A DNA stretch of 46,309 nucleotides, taken from the NCBI GenBank assembly GCA_900753295.1, contig CAADYQ010000183.1, forward strand, positions 1 through 46,309, read 5' to 3'. This document shows positions 24,570 to 32,389 of the stretch, piece by piece. How positions within the stretch are numbered: the first letter of the stretch is position 1; every line of letters begins with the position of its first letter. The notes under the pieces were generated by a model. It did not search any database. It was not told the DNA's origin and worked only from the letters and a program-made list of their open reading frames with translations. The position numbers and the translations under genes are program-made. The DNA is from Clostridia bacterium. GTDB taxonomy: Bacteria; Bacillota; Clostridia; Oscillospirales; CAG-272.

Positions 24570-26453
24570 ATGAAAACACCAAGGTTCGTTCGCGCGCATA
24601 TGCGTGAGCTGCTGCTCATGCTCATAGACGCCGCAACGGTAACGGTACTTTACACCTTTTGTTATTATATAAGCCGCGGGTACCAGCTCATGGAGTTTGA
24701 CGCTCCCACGCGCGTATACTTCATATTTCTCGCCGTCATCCTGCCGGTATACACGGTAGTGCTGATAGCGACCGGCGTATACCGCAGTCTTTGGAGCTAT
24801 GCGCAGTCGCGCGAATATTTTATATGCACCATGGCTTCCGTTGTCGCGGGCGGAGTTTTCTTCCTTGTCACCCGCGTTTTTATAAAGCAGTACATTCTGC
24901 CGGTCTATTTTTACCTGCTCACCATGTGCACGATAGCTATAGCGCTGGTATCCGAGCGGCTTGCGTACCGCCTGTGGCGCGATTACCGCATATCGCACCG
25001 CAAATGCGAAAAAAGCGTTCGCCGCGTGCTCGTTGTAGGGTGCGGAGACGCCTGCCAGCTTTTGCTCGGCGAGCTTAAAAGCCACCCGGAATGCGGGATG
25101 GTCCCGGTCGTTGCCGTTGACAACGACCCCGCCAAGGTCGGCAAGTCGATATGCGGCATAAACATTGAAGGGACCGACGAGGATGTCGTGCGTCTTTGCC
25201 GCAAGTACAGGATAAACCTCATAATCGTTGCGATACCGTCCGCCGACAACCGCCAGCGCGCGAACATTCTTGACCGCTGCGCCAAAAGCGGCTGTGTGGT
25301 CAAAATGCTGCCGCGCCTCACCGATTTTTACCACGACAACACGACGTGCATACAAAAGTTGCGCGACATAACTCCCGAGGAATTGCTCGGGCGCGACCCG
25401 GTAACGATAGACAACTGCCGTCTTTCCGCCTTTATAAAAGGGCGCTGCGTAATGGTGACGGGCGGCGGAGGCTCGATAGGCTCCGAGCTTTGCCGCCAGA
25501 TAGCGCAATACGCGCCGGGGAAGCTCGTTATAGTAGATATCTACGAAAACAACGCCTACGATATACAGCAGGAGCTTACCCGCAAGTACGGCGACACGCT
25601 CGATCTTGAGGTGTTCATCGGCTCGGTGCGCGACTACGACCGCATACTTGCTCTCATGGAACGTACCCGACCCTACCTTGTGATCCACGCCGCAGCTCAC
25701 AAGCACGTACCGCTTATGGAGGATTCCCCCGCCGAGGCGGTCAAAAACAACATTTTCGGCACGCTGAACACCGCGCGCGCCGCGGTAAAAGCGGGCGTTG
25801 AGCGCTTTGTCATGATCTCCACCGACAAGGCGGTCAATCCCACAAACTTCATGGGCGCGTCCAAGCGCGTATGCGAGCTGATAATCGAAGCAATGAACGG
25901 CAGAGGGACTCTCTTCTCCGCCGTGCGCTTCGGCAACGTTCTCGGCTCGAACGGCTCTGTGATCCCGCTCTTCAAAAAGCAGATCGAAGAAGGCGGTCCC
26001 GTCACGGTAACGCACGAGGACATAATCCGCTATTTCATGACCATTCCCGAGGCTGTGCAGCTCGTGCTTGCCGCGGCGTCTATGGCGCACGGCGGCGAGG
26101 TTTTCGTGCTTGACATGGGCGAACCGGTAAAGATAATCGACCTTGCGCGCAAAATGATAAGTCTTTCCGGCTTTGAAGTGGGCAAGGATATAAAGATAGA
26201 GATCACCGGTCTGCGTCCCGGCGAAAAGCTGTACGAGGAGCTGCTCATGAAGGAAGACGGTCTTGCGGACACCGAAAACGGCAAGATCCATATAGGCAGA
26301 CCCGCAAAGGCGCTGCTCTCCGATATTCTGCCCGTGATAGACGAGCTGGGCGAAATAGCCGGAGACAACGACACCGACCCCGCCGTGATATCCCGCATGC
26401 TTGAAGAAAAGCTCATGTTACTCGTTCCCACCTTCCACCATAACAAAGGCTAA
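24570..26453 (+). CDS. Membrane-bound nucleotide-sugar dehydratase/epimerase (CapD/PglF/WbpM type)
   Basis: The 627-residue protein has four N-terminal membrane helices (to about 135). A CoA-binding-like Rossmann domain follows (RRVLVVGCGDACQLLLGELK, about 150-270), then an extended SDR domain with GGGGSIGSELCRQIA near 298 and the signature STDKAVNPTNFMGASKR near 420-436. Met in place of the usual SDR tyrosine is the mark of the WbpM/PglF/CapD group, which makes 4-keto-6-deoxy sugars from UDP-GlcNAc as a first step to di-amino sugars for capsules and glycans. It acts at the inner membrane face. CGGAGGA stands before the ATG at 24570. It is followed 12 nt later by an LCP gene, consistent with synthesis and attachment of a surface glycopolymer. 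Confidence 0.93.
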   Translation: MKTPRFVRAHMRELLLMLIDAATVTVLYTFCYYISRGYQLMEFDAPTRVYFIFLAVILPVYTVVLIATGVYRSLWSYAQSREYFICTMASVVAGGVFFLVTRVFIKQYILPVYFYLLTMCTIAIALVSERLAYRLWRDYRISHRKCEKSVRRVLVVGCGDACQLLLGELKSHPECGMVPVVAVDNDPAKVGKSICGINIEGTDEDVVRLCRKYRINLIIVAIPSADNRQRANILDRCAKSGCVVKMLPRLTDFYHDNTTCIQKLRDITPEELLGRDPVTIDNCRLSAFIKGRCVMVTGGGGSIGSELCRQIAQYAPGKLVIVDIYENNAYDIQQELTRKYGDTLDLEVFIGSVRDYDRILALMERTRPYLVIHAAAHKHVPLMEDSPAEAVKNNIFGTLNTARAAVKAGVERFVMISTDKAVNPTNFMGASKRVCELIIEAMNGRGTLFSAVRFGNVLGSNGSVIPLFKKQIEEGGPVTVTHEDIIRYFMTIPEAVQLVLAAASMAHGGEVFVLDMGEPVKIIDLARKMISLSGFEVGKDIKIEITGLRPGEKLYEELLMKEDGLADTENGKIHIGRPAKALLSDILPVIDELGEIAGDNDTDPAVISRMLEEKLMLLVPTFHHNKG

Positions 26454-26465
26454 GGCAAAAAAACA

Positions 26466-27659
26466 ATGTCTGATAAAACCCAATCGAAAAACAAAAAAAC
26501 CGGGCGTCTCCCCAAAGCCGTTATCATAACGGTAATAGTCATACTCGCGCTGCTTCTGGCGGTGCTTATGGCGGCGGGCGCGATGTTTTACCGCTATTAC
26601 AGGTTGCTGAACGTAAAGCAGCCGCCCTCCGACTCATCCATACGCTACGATGAGAGCGCCCTGTCGGGGCTTGACTCGGCGCCGGAGACGGTGCCGGACG
26701 ACGACCCGGACAACCCCTACAATCCCAACAATCCGGACAGTCCGTTTTACACGGGCAGCGAAACGCGCAAGCCCGATCAGCCGGACGACACCTCAACGCC
26801 CTCCGGTGACGAAACGACGTCTGCCGGCGGCAGTGCAGCTCCTGTGACCGATCCCCCGGCGCCGCCCGCCGAGGACATCGTAAAGAAAAAGGGTGTGATA
26901 AACGTCCTTCTCATCGGCGCCGACTACCAGACGCGTTACGGCAACTCCGACGCCATAGTGGTCGTATCGATAAACAACGTTGACCGCAAAATAACGCTCA
27001 CGTCTATCATGCGCGACACCGAGGTCTACTTTCCCGGCATACAGAACGGGCAGGCAGTCACATGGCGCGACAAGATAAGCAATGCACACGCCTTCGGCGG
27101 TCCGCAGCTTCTGATAAACGCCATTGAGAACAACTACGGCATAATGATAAACAACTATGCCGAGGTCCACTACGACGAATTCATCAAGGTCTTTGACGCC
27201 ATAGGCGGAGTTGACATAGTTATGGATGCCGAGGAAGTCGAAGCGTTCAACTTCGAAAGCGGAAGCAAGATCCCCGCCGACAGTGCCGGAAAGTCAGTGC
27301 ATCTCACTGCCGAGCAGGTGCTTTCATACGTGCGCATGCGTCATCTGAGCGGCAGCGACTTTGGCAGGACCAAGCGTCACCGCGCGGTGCTTATGGCGGT
27401 CTTCAGCAAAATGAAGACCATGAGCGTAGCCGAGCTTGACGGTCTGCTCACCACTCTGCTCCCGATAGTGGAGACCGATCTCAGCATGACCGACTGTCTC
27501 TCCTATGTTGCGTCGGCGGCGAGCTATGCCAAGTACAGCGTAGGCACCTTCCGCTTCCCCATGGACGGCAGGTACACCTACGAGCGCAACAATCTTTGCA
27601 TTCGCGGCTACAACAAGACCTTCACCATAAACGCCTGGCGCCAAGCAGTCGCCGGTTGA
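26466..27659 (+). CDS. LCP-family (LytR-CpsA-Psr) glycopolymer ligase
   Basis: This 397-residue membrane protein has a cytoplasmic basic start and one membrane helix (VIITVIVILALLLAVLMAAG, about 19-40). A Pro/Asp/Thr-rich tether follows (about 55-135, with NPYNPNNPDSP), then the LCP catalytic domain: NVLLIGADYQTRYGNSDAI, SIMRDTEVYFPG, DKISNAHAFGG, VDIVMDAEEVEAF and RMRHLSGSDFGRTKRHRAVL. The conserved Arg and Asp residues that hold the polyprenyl pyrophosphate are present. LCP enzymes transfer glycopolymers from their lipid carrier to peptidoglycan. No C-terminal extra domain follows. It is the last gene of the operon and is directly followed by the structured repeat at 27667. Confidence 0.95.
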   Translation: MSDKTQSKNKKTGRLPKAVIITVIVILALLLAVLMAAGAMFYRYYRLLNVKQPPSDSSIRYDESALSGLDSAPETVPDDDPDNPYNPNNPDSPFYTGSETRKPDQPDDTSTPSGDETTSAGGSAAPVTDPPAPPAEDIVKKKGVINVLLIGADYQTRYGNSDAIVVVSINNVDRKITLTSIMRDTEVYFPGIQNGQAVTWRDKISNAHAFGGPQLLINAIENNYGIMINNYAEVHYDEFIKVFDAIGGVDIVMDAEEVEAFNFESGSKIPADSAGKSVHLTAEQVLSYVRMRHLSGSDFGRTKRHRAVLMAVFSKMKTMSVAELDGLLTTLLPIVETDLSMTDCLSYVASAASYAKYSVGTFRFPMDGRYTYERNNLCIRGYNKTFTINAWRQAVAG

Positions 27660-27666
27660 TTTTGGG

Positions 27667-27928
27667 GCTCGGGTGACTTACTTCAGAGTCTGATCTTCAT
27701 ACCCCGACCGTGAAGTTAGTACAAATTCTTATCTACTACACGTCTTTAGTTACTTCTGAACATGAAGACGCTTGTCAGTGAAGTGGGTACAGGTTTATAT
27801 CAAACGCCACGTCTTAAGTTTCTTCAGAACATGAAGTAACTTTCCGGCGAACAGAGAGCAGAGTCACATCTGCTCTCTGTTTTTATTTCTACGAAGAATA
27901 ATGAAGATTTTCGCGCCAGCGGAAATCT
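27667..27928 (+). repeat. Structured repeat, copy 1, including terminator
   Basis: It starts with CTCGGGTGAC and contains CTTCATACCCCGACC, then a 58-nt block (27710-27767) nearly identical to 46089-46146. It also holds an internal second version of CACGTCTT.AGTT..TTC.GAACATGAAG (27739-27765 and 27808-27834), which copy 2 lacks. Next come a terminator hairpin (27851-27880) and a further stem AGATTTTCGC/GCGGAAATCT (27905-27928). Matching parts occur in the same order after the last gene at the window end. The rest of the 538-bp gap (27929-28097) has an imperfect GGCGGGG...CCCCGCC pair and nothing coding. Confidence 0.75.
27851..27884 (+). terminator. Terminator of the surface operon (within repeat copy 1)
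   Basis: ACAGAGAGCAGA (27851-27862) pairs perfectly with TCTGCTCTCTGT (27869-27880) and is followed by TTTT. A related but not identical hairpin ends repeat copy 2. Confidence 0.85.
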
Positions 27929-28097
27929 ACCTTACATTAAAATAACTTTGGTCAAGGCGCGTAAGCGACTTGACGAGGCGGGGTAACAAAACCTCGAAAT
28001 TTTATCAAAGCTAAATTCCCCGCCGGCGTATATCATTCATTCCCCTCCAATATATAAATATCGTCCAAAAAAATCTTTTTTCGCCCGCCGAAAAGTG

Positions 28098-28126
28098 TTG
28101 ATTTTTTCAACAAGATATGGTATACT
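28098..28126 (+). promoter_or_regulatory. Promoter of the LRR protein gene
   Basis: TTGATT (28098-28103) and TATACT (28121-28126) have a 17-bp spacer, about 70 nt before the start codon. Confidence 0.65.
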
Positions 28127-28197
28127 GAATATAATAGAAACCATTTTTAGGACGATCCGCGTAATATTCAGATCGTCTGATACGGAGGGCAGCAGCT

Positions 28198-30159
28198 ATG
28201 AAAAAAAGAATCGTTTTAGTTGTTTTGGCAGTCATGATACTTGCAGCTGCCTTACAGATCGTGACCGAATCGTCGGCGCGTGTGGAGATATACGGTCAGA
28301 TGCTTGACATAAACACCCGTTCGGTCGCGTTTTCCGGAGATGAGATAACAAGCATTGACGAGCTTGAAGAGCAGCTTGCCAAGCTTCCGAAGCTGGAATA
28401 CGTCAGCCTCGGCAGGTATCGCGTTCCCGCCGAAAGAGCGGCAGAGCTCAGGGCGCGCTTTCCCGGCACCGAGCTTAGCTTCACCTCCTGCGTAACGCTT
28501 TACGGCAAAACGGTCGATACAGATGCGCCGGAGATCGATCTTACCGACGCCATAGTCCCCGATTCGGGCGAGCTGCTTGCCGCTCTGCCCTATATGACCG
28601 ATCTGCGGCGCGTATCGTTTGACCGCCGGCATCCGCTGACCTCGGAGGAGCGCGACGAGCTGTGCGAAAAATATCCCGATGTTGAGTTTGAGCTTACGGC
28701 GACACGGCGCGTGTGCGGTCTTATACTGCGCGAGGACAGCCGCGAGATAGACCTTTCCAACGCCGCCCCCGTCGATATAGTTGAACTGGCTGCCGCTCTC
28801 TGCCATTTCCCGCAGCTTGAGCGCGTATCTCTCGGCAAGGATGACCCCATTCCCGCGTCCGCGCGCGCAAGCCTTTGCCGCGCCTTTCCGAACATTGAAT
28901 TCAACATTGTTGCGATATACGAGCTTTGCGGCGTCAGCGTGCGCGACGATGCCACCGAGATAGACCTCTCCGGCGGAAATGCCGCAGGCGTCGGCGAGCT
29001 TGTCGAGTCGCTCGCGAATTTTCCCTCTCTCCGCCGCCTCACGCTCGGCAGAGTGCTGACGGTTCCTGTCGAGACAAAGCGTGCCCTGATCGCAAAATAC
29101 CCCGACATAGAATTTGAAATGGTAGGCGTTTGCGATTTTTACGGCGTTACCGCCCGAGACGACGCCACGACCCTTGATATATCCGGCACCTCCCCCGACG
29201 CGTCTCTCGCACAAAAGCTCGCCTTTATGCCCTTCCTTGAGAGCGTATGCATGAAGAACTGCCCGCTTTCGGCGATACAACAACTTGAGCTTGTGCGCGC
29301 CTTCCCCACCATTGCGTTTGACTGGGACATCTGCGTTGCCGGGCGCGGGATCGATCCCGCCGCCGAGACCGCCGACCTTGGCGGCGCCGAGGTGAAGGAC
29401 CTTAACGAGGTCCGCGCGGCGATAGAGCTGCTGCCTCAGCTTAAATATCTTGATATGAGCGACTGCGGCATTTCAAACGAAGAAACGGCTGCTTTCCGCG
29501 ACGAATACGAAAACGTGAAGATAGTATGGCGTCTCTATATGGGAAAATGGTCGCTCATGACCGACGCCGTTGCCTTTTCGGTGCTTATCCACAATTTCAA
29601 TTACGTAAGGCTCACAAACGAAGATATCGAGGTGCTGAAATACTGCACAGACCTGCGCGCGCTCGACATAGGTCATCAGGCGATAACCGATCTCTCGGTG
29701 ATCGGCGAACACCTCACCGAGCTTCGTGTGCTTATAATCGCAGATAACAAAGTCACCGATCTTACGCCGCTTTCGAACCTCCGGCACCTGCATTATCTTG
29801 AGTTTTTTGTAAACCGCGTTTCAGACCTTTCGCCGCTCGCCGAGTGCCGCGAGCTGGTCGATCTCAACCTCAGCTACAACTACAATATATGGGACCTCTC
29901 CCCGCTCTACGAGCTCCCGCTGCTTGAGCGCGTCTGGCTTGAATCCTGCGGCGCCTCGGCAAAGCGCGTGGATGCCCTGCGCGAAAAATTCCCCTATTCC
30001 AAAATAGTAAACGTCGGCAAGGGCTCGGTCGATCAGGGCTGGCGCACTCACGAGCGGTACTACAACATGATAGATATGTTCCACCGCGATTTTCTCAGCT
30101 ACTCATTCTCAAAATATGACGGACGCACCGAGTCGCTGCTGCGCGAGCCGCTCACGTGA
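28198..30159 (+). CDS. Secreted leucine-rich-repeat protein with six ~70-residue N-terminal repeats
   Basis: The 653-residue protein opens with a signal or anchor helix (KRIVLVVLAVMILAAALQIV). Residues about 30-445 hold six tandem units of about 70 residues: a YG-V turn, an EIDLS strand, an EL...L helix, FP.LERVSLG, then YPDIEFE. Examples start at LYGKTVDTDAPEIDL, VCGLILREDSREIDL, LCGVSVRDDATEIDL and FYGVTARDDATTLDI. Residues about 470-590 are ordinary internalin-type LRRs (LRALDIGHQAITDLSVIG, LIIADNKVTDLTPLSNL, LNLSYNYNIWDLSPLYEL). No cell-wall sorting motif is seen at the end, so it is either secreted or held by the uncleaved N-terminal helix. It is probably a binding or adhesion protein. 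GGAGGGC stands before the ATG, and it is a single-gene unit with its own promoter and terminator. Confidence 0.8.
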   Translation: MKKRIVLVVLAVMILAAALQIVTESSARVEIYGQMLDINTRSVAFSGDEITSIDELEEQLAKLPKLEYVSLGRYRVPAERAAELRARFPGTELSFTSCVTLYGKTVDTDAPEIDLTDAIVPDSGELLAALPYMTDLRRVSFDRRHPLTSEERDELCEKYPDVEFELTATRRVCGLILREDSREIDLSNAAPVDIVELAAALCHFPQLERVSLGKDDPIPASARASLCRAFPNIEFNIVAIYELCGVSVRDDATEIDLSGGNAAGVGELVESLANFPSLRRLTLGRVLTVPVETKRALIAKYPDIEFEMVGVCDFYGVTARDDATTLDISGTSPDASLAQKLAFMPFLESVCMKNCPLSAIQQLELVRAFPTIAFDWDICVAGRGIDPAAETADLGGAEVKDLNEVRAAIELLPQLKYLDMSDCGISNEETAAFRDEYENVKIVWRLYMGKWSLMTDAVAFSVLIHNFNYVRLTNEDIEVLKYCTDLRALDIGHQAITDLSVIGEHLTELRVLIIADNKVTDLTPLSNLRHLHYLEFFVNRVSDLSPLAECRELVDLNLSYNYNIWDLSPLYELPLLERVWLESCGASAKRVDALREKFPYSKIVNVGKGSVDQGWRTHERYYNMIDMFHRDFLSYSFSKYDGRTESLLREPLT

Positions 30160-30176
30160 CGCAAAGATCGTTCTAT

Positions 30177-30222
30177 AAACAATATCACAAACCGTGCGGC
30201 GCACGGTTTGTGATATTGTTTT
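30177..30222 (+). terminator. Terminator of the LRR protein gene
   Basis: A perfect 21-bp stem (30177-30197 with 30201-30221), loop GGC, ends in TTTT and lies 18 nt after the stop codon. Confidence 0.9.
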
Positions 30223-30241
30223 ATCGTCGTGTGATATAGTT

Positions 30242-30270
30242 TTGACTTGGGGCGGCTTATATGTTATAAT
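30242..30270 (+). promoter_or_regulatory. Promoter of the AraC-family gene
   Basis: TTGACT (30242-30247) and TATAAT (30265-30270) are separated by 17 bp, 30 nt before the start codon. Confidence 0.8.
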
Positions 30271-30300
30271 ATTATCATACCTGCACACGGAGGCGATAGC

Positions 30301-31134
30301 ATGATAAGCGTATCCTGCGTTACTGAAAAAAACAGCGGCGACGTTATGTCCGCGCCGCACTGCCACTCGACTATCGAGGTTGACTGCATTCTTGACGGGA
30401 ACGGCAGATACAGCGTTGCCGGCGCAGTCCACGATATAGCCGCGGGTGACGTGTTTGTTTTCAGCAACAATATAATCCACCGCATAACCAGCATTGCGCC
30501 CGACCGTGCAATGAAGATACTTAAGGTCCACTTTTCGCCCTCGCTGCTGATGCAGGAGGGGCTGTTCTCCGGCTTTGACGGCATATTCTTCCGCACCTCC
30601 GGACTCACGCACATCCCCTCCGGCACCAACGAGTCGGAGCGCGTGCGCCGCATACTTGAGGATATGCTTGCCGAGAGCGGGAACCGCGAATTCAAGTCGG
30701 ATGAAATGATGACCGCCCTCCTGCTCACTCTCTGCGTAACTGTGGGACGGTACGTGGGCAGCAATTGCCCCGGCGACGGCGCGTCGGCGTACCGCAGCGA
30801 CAATCACTCGGCGATATCCTCCACCATACAGTTCATCAATACGAACCTTGCGGAAAAGCTGGATCTTGACACATTGGCGCGCATGGCGAATATGTCCAAA
30901 AACAGCTACCTTTATTGGTTCCGCCACTTCAACGGCATATCGCCGTACAGCTATATCCAGTCGATGCGCATACTGCGCGCCGTGGATATGCTGAAAAACA
31001 CCTCCGACACAATAGCGCACATTGCATTTTCCTGCGGCTTCAACAGCACCGTAAGCTTCAATAAGATGTTCAAAAAGGTCATGGGCTGTACGCCCGGAGA
31101 GGTCCGGCGCGGAGCGCAAAGGGGGAAAAAATAA
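30301..31134 (+). CDS. AraC-family transcriptional regulator with a cupin sensor domain
   Basis: This 277-residue regulator has an N-terminal cupin barrel (PHCHSTIEVDCILDGNG, GAVHDIAAGDVFVFSNNIIH), which in the family binds a sugar or similar ligand. The C-terminal double helix-turn-helix contains LDTLARMANMSKNSYLYWF and the AraC signature IAHIAFSCGFNSTVSFNKMF. The start at 30301 is supported by GGAGG 8 nt upstream; an earlier in-frame ATG at 30247 would overlap the promoter. It stands alone between the LRR gene and the metal-type cluster. No target is evident, and it might control either neighbour or a distant sugar operon. Confidence 0.93.
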   Translation: MISVSCVTEKNSGDVMSAPHCHSTIEVDCILDGNGRYSVAGAVHDIAAGDVFVFSNNIIHRITSIAPDRAMKILKVHFSPSLLMQEGLFSGFDGIFFRTSGLTHIPSGTNESERVRRILEDMLAESGNREFKSDEMMTALLLTLCVTVGRYVGSNCPGDGASAYRSDNHSAISSTIQFINTNLAEKLDLDTLARMANMSKNSYLYWFRHFNGISPYSYIQSMRILRAVDMLKNTSDTIAHIAFSCGFNSTVSFNKMFKKVMGCTPGEVRRGAQRGKK

Positions 31135-31254
31135 CCCTGCGACCGCATCCGAGCGCATTTTTTCACTTTTTCGGCACACGCTTGTCACATATAGACGCTA
31201 TAATAAGAATGCGATAACAGTGTAAAAAAGCGCAAAAGAAAGGAGAAGCACGCA

Positions 31255-31581
31255 ATGCATACGGTAAGATCCGGTATCGGAACGCAAAAATCAAAAAGAA
31301 TACTGCTTGTTGCCGTAGCCGCGCTTATATTCCTTTCGGTATGCGCATCGGCGATCGAGATTGCCGCGCTTGCGGGACATGACTGCACCTGCACCTGCGG
31401 CTCCTGCCACACCTGCGCCGTGCTCTCGGCTGCCTCTATGCTGATAAAAGCCGCCTTTATCTGCGCGGCTGCACTCGCCGCCGGTGTGGCGGGGCGCATT
31501 GCGTTCATATGCTCTGCCGACGAGCCTGTAACGCACCGTACACGTTCGCTTATCTGGCTTAAAGTAAAGCTTTCCGACTGA
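31255..31581 (+). CDS. Small cysteine-rich membrane protein
   Basis: The 108-residue protein has two hydrophobic helices (ILLVAVAALIFLSVCASAI, about 19-38; LIKAAFICAAALAAGVAGRI, about 63-82). Between them lies the motif HDCTCTCGSCHTCAV (about 42-56), with five Cys and two His in 13 residues, on one face of the membrane. This looks like a metal-binding loop. AGGAG precedes the ATG. A perfect TATAAT (31199-31204) lies upstream without a good -35, so an activator may be needed. The gene ends at its own terminator (31632-31660), 70 nt or so before the ABC ATPase gene. I do not recognise the family. The link to metal handling is inferred from the motif and the neighbouring His-rich permease. Confidence 0.7.
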   Translation: MHTVRSGIGTQKSKRILLVAVAALIFLSVCASAIEIAALAGHDCTCTCGSCHTCAVLSAASMLIKAAFICAAALAAGVAGRIAFICSADEPVTHRTRSLIWLKVKLSD

Positions 31582-31631
31582 TAAAATAACAAAAAGCTCC
31601 GATCACGACCGGGGCATTGTCGCCATGCGGC

Positions 31632-31665
31632 AAGCCCGGCTGTTTTTGCGGGCTTTTTGTCTTTT
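31632..31665 (+). terminator. Terminator between the small Cys-rich gene and the ABC cluster
   Basis: AAGCCCG (31632-31638) pairs with CGGGCTT (31649-31655), followed by TTTTTGTCTTTTTTT. It may be partial, letting some transcription enter the ABC genes, because no clear promoter is visible between it and the ATPase start. Confidence 0.75.
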
Positions 31666-31728
31666 TTTGCGCCCAAAACGGGTGCGAAATCGTATTTTAT
31701 CTGTTATTTTTCGGAGGGCTTTTTTATT

Positions 31729-32388
31729 ATGATAGAGATCAAAGGCGTTACAAAGCAATTCAAAAACGAGACCGCGATAGACTACCGCGACATGACGTTT
31801 GAGGACGGCAGATCATACATGCTCCTCGGCGCGTCCGGCTGCGGCAAATCCACCCTGTTGAACATGATAGCGGGGATACTTTCGCCCGAGCGCGGCGAAA
31901 TAGTGATAGACGGCAGAGTGATGAGCAGTCTGCCCCAGCGTGAAAAGGATAAATTCCGAATAGAAAAGATCGGATATATATTTCAGGATTTCAAGCTGAT
32001 ACCCGAAATGACCGTCATGGACAACATAAACATACTGCGCCTTGAGGGAGTGGACACCTCCCGCGCGCCGGAGCTTATGCGCCGGCTCGGCATTTTGGAG
32101 CAGCAAAAAAAGAAGGTAAAGCACCTCTCGGGAGGTCAGAAGCAGCGCGTGGCGATAGTACGCGCACTTGTAAAGGCGCCCGAGATAATTCTGGCGGACG
32201 AGCCTACGGGCAACCTCAACTTTGCAATTGGCGAGGCGGTAATGCGCGAGCTTTGCGAAATATCGCGCGGAAAAACGCTCATCGCCGTAACGCACGACGA
32301 AAGACTTGCGGGTTATTTCGACTGCGTCATCGACATGAACGAAATGACTGGCGGACGCCGTGACGCCGCCGCAGAGGAGGTGCGCTGA
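31729..32388 (+). CDS. ABC transporter ATP-binding protein (MacB/LolD type)
   Basis: This 219-residue cytoplasmic ATPase has Walker A LLGASGCGKSTLLNM (about 34-48), the Q-loop in YIFQDFKLIPEMTV, signature LSGGQKQRVAIVRAL, Walker B IILADEPTGNL and the switch His in AVTHDE. Its length, the lack of a C-terminal regulatory domain and the EPTGNL motif place it with the LolD/MacB/FtsE group, which drives mechanotransmission permeases rather than sugar import. Its partner is the FtsX-type permease starting one base after its stop codon. CGGAGGG stands 10 nt before the ATG at 31729; longer in-frame readings upstream pass through the terminator and are rejected. Confidence 0.93.
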   Translation: MIEIKGVTKQFKNETAIDYRDMTFEDGRSYMLLGASGCGKSTLLNMIAGILSPERGEIVIDGRVMSSLPQREKDKFRIEKIGYIFQDFKLIPEMTVMDNINILRLEGVDTSRAPELMRRLGILEQQKKKVKHLSGGQKQRVAIVRALVKAPEIILADEPTGNLNFAIGEAVMRELCEISRGKTLIAVTHDERLAGYFDCVIDMNEMTGGRRDAAAEEVR

Positions 32389-32389
32389 G

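Noticed and set aside
23212..26291. Long minus-strand frames (428 and 645 codons) opposite the oxidoreductase and the dehydratase
   Set aside because: Both are mirrors of genes with full catalytic motifs; no minus-strand promoter or ribosome site.
27667..27928. Hammerhead or other self-cleaving ribozyme in the repeat
   Set aside because: The conserved CTGATGA/GAAA core of a hammerhead is absent and the arrangement does not fit other ribozymes that I know.
31729..32388. This ATPase as the energy source for the sugar permeases
   Set aside because: It is a 219-residue LolD/MacB-type ATPase without the regulatory C-terminal domain of MalK/MsmK and has its own FtsX-type partner.
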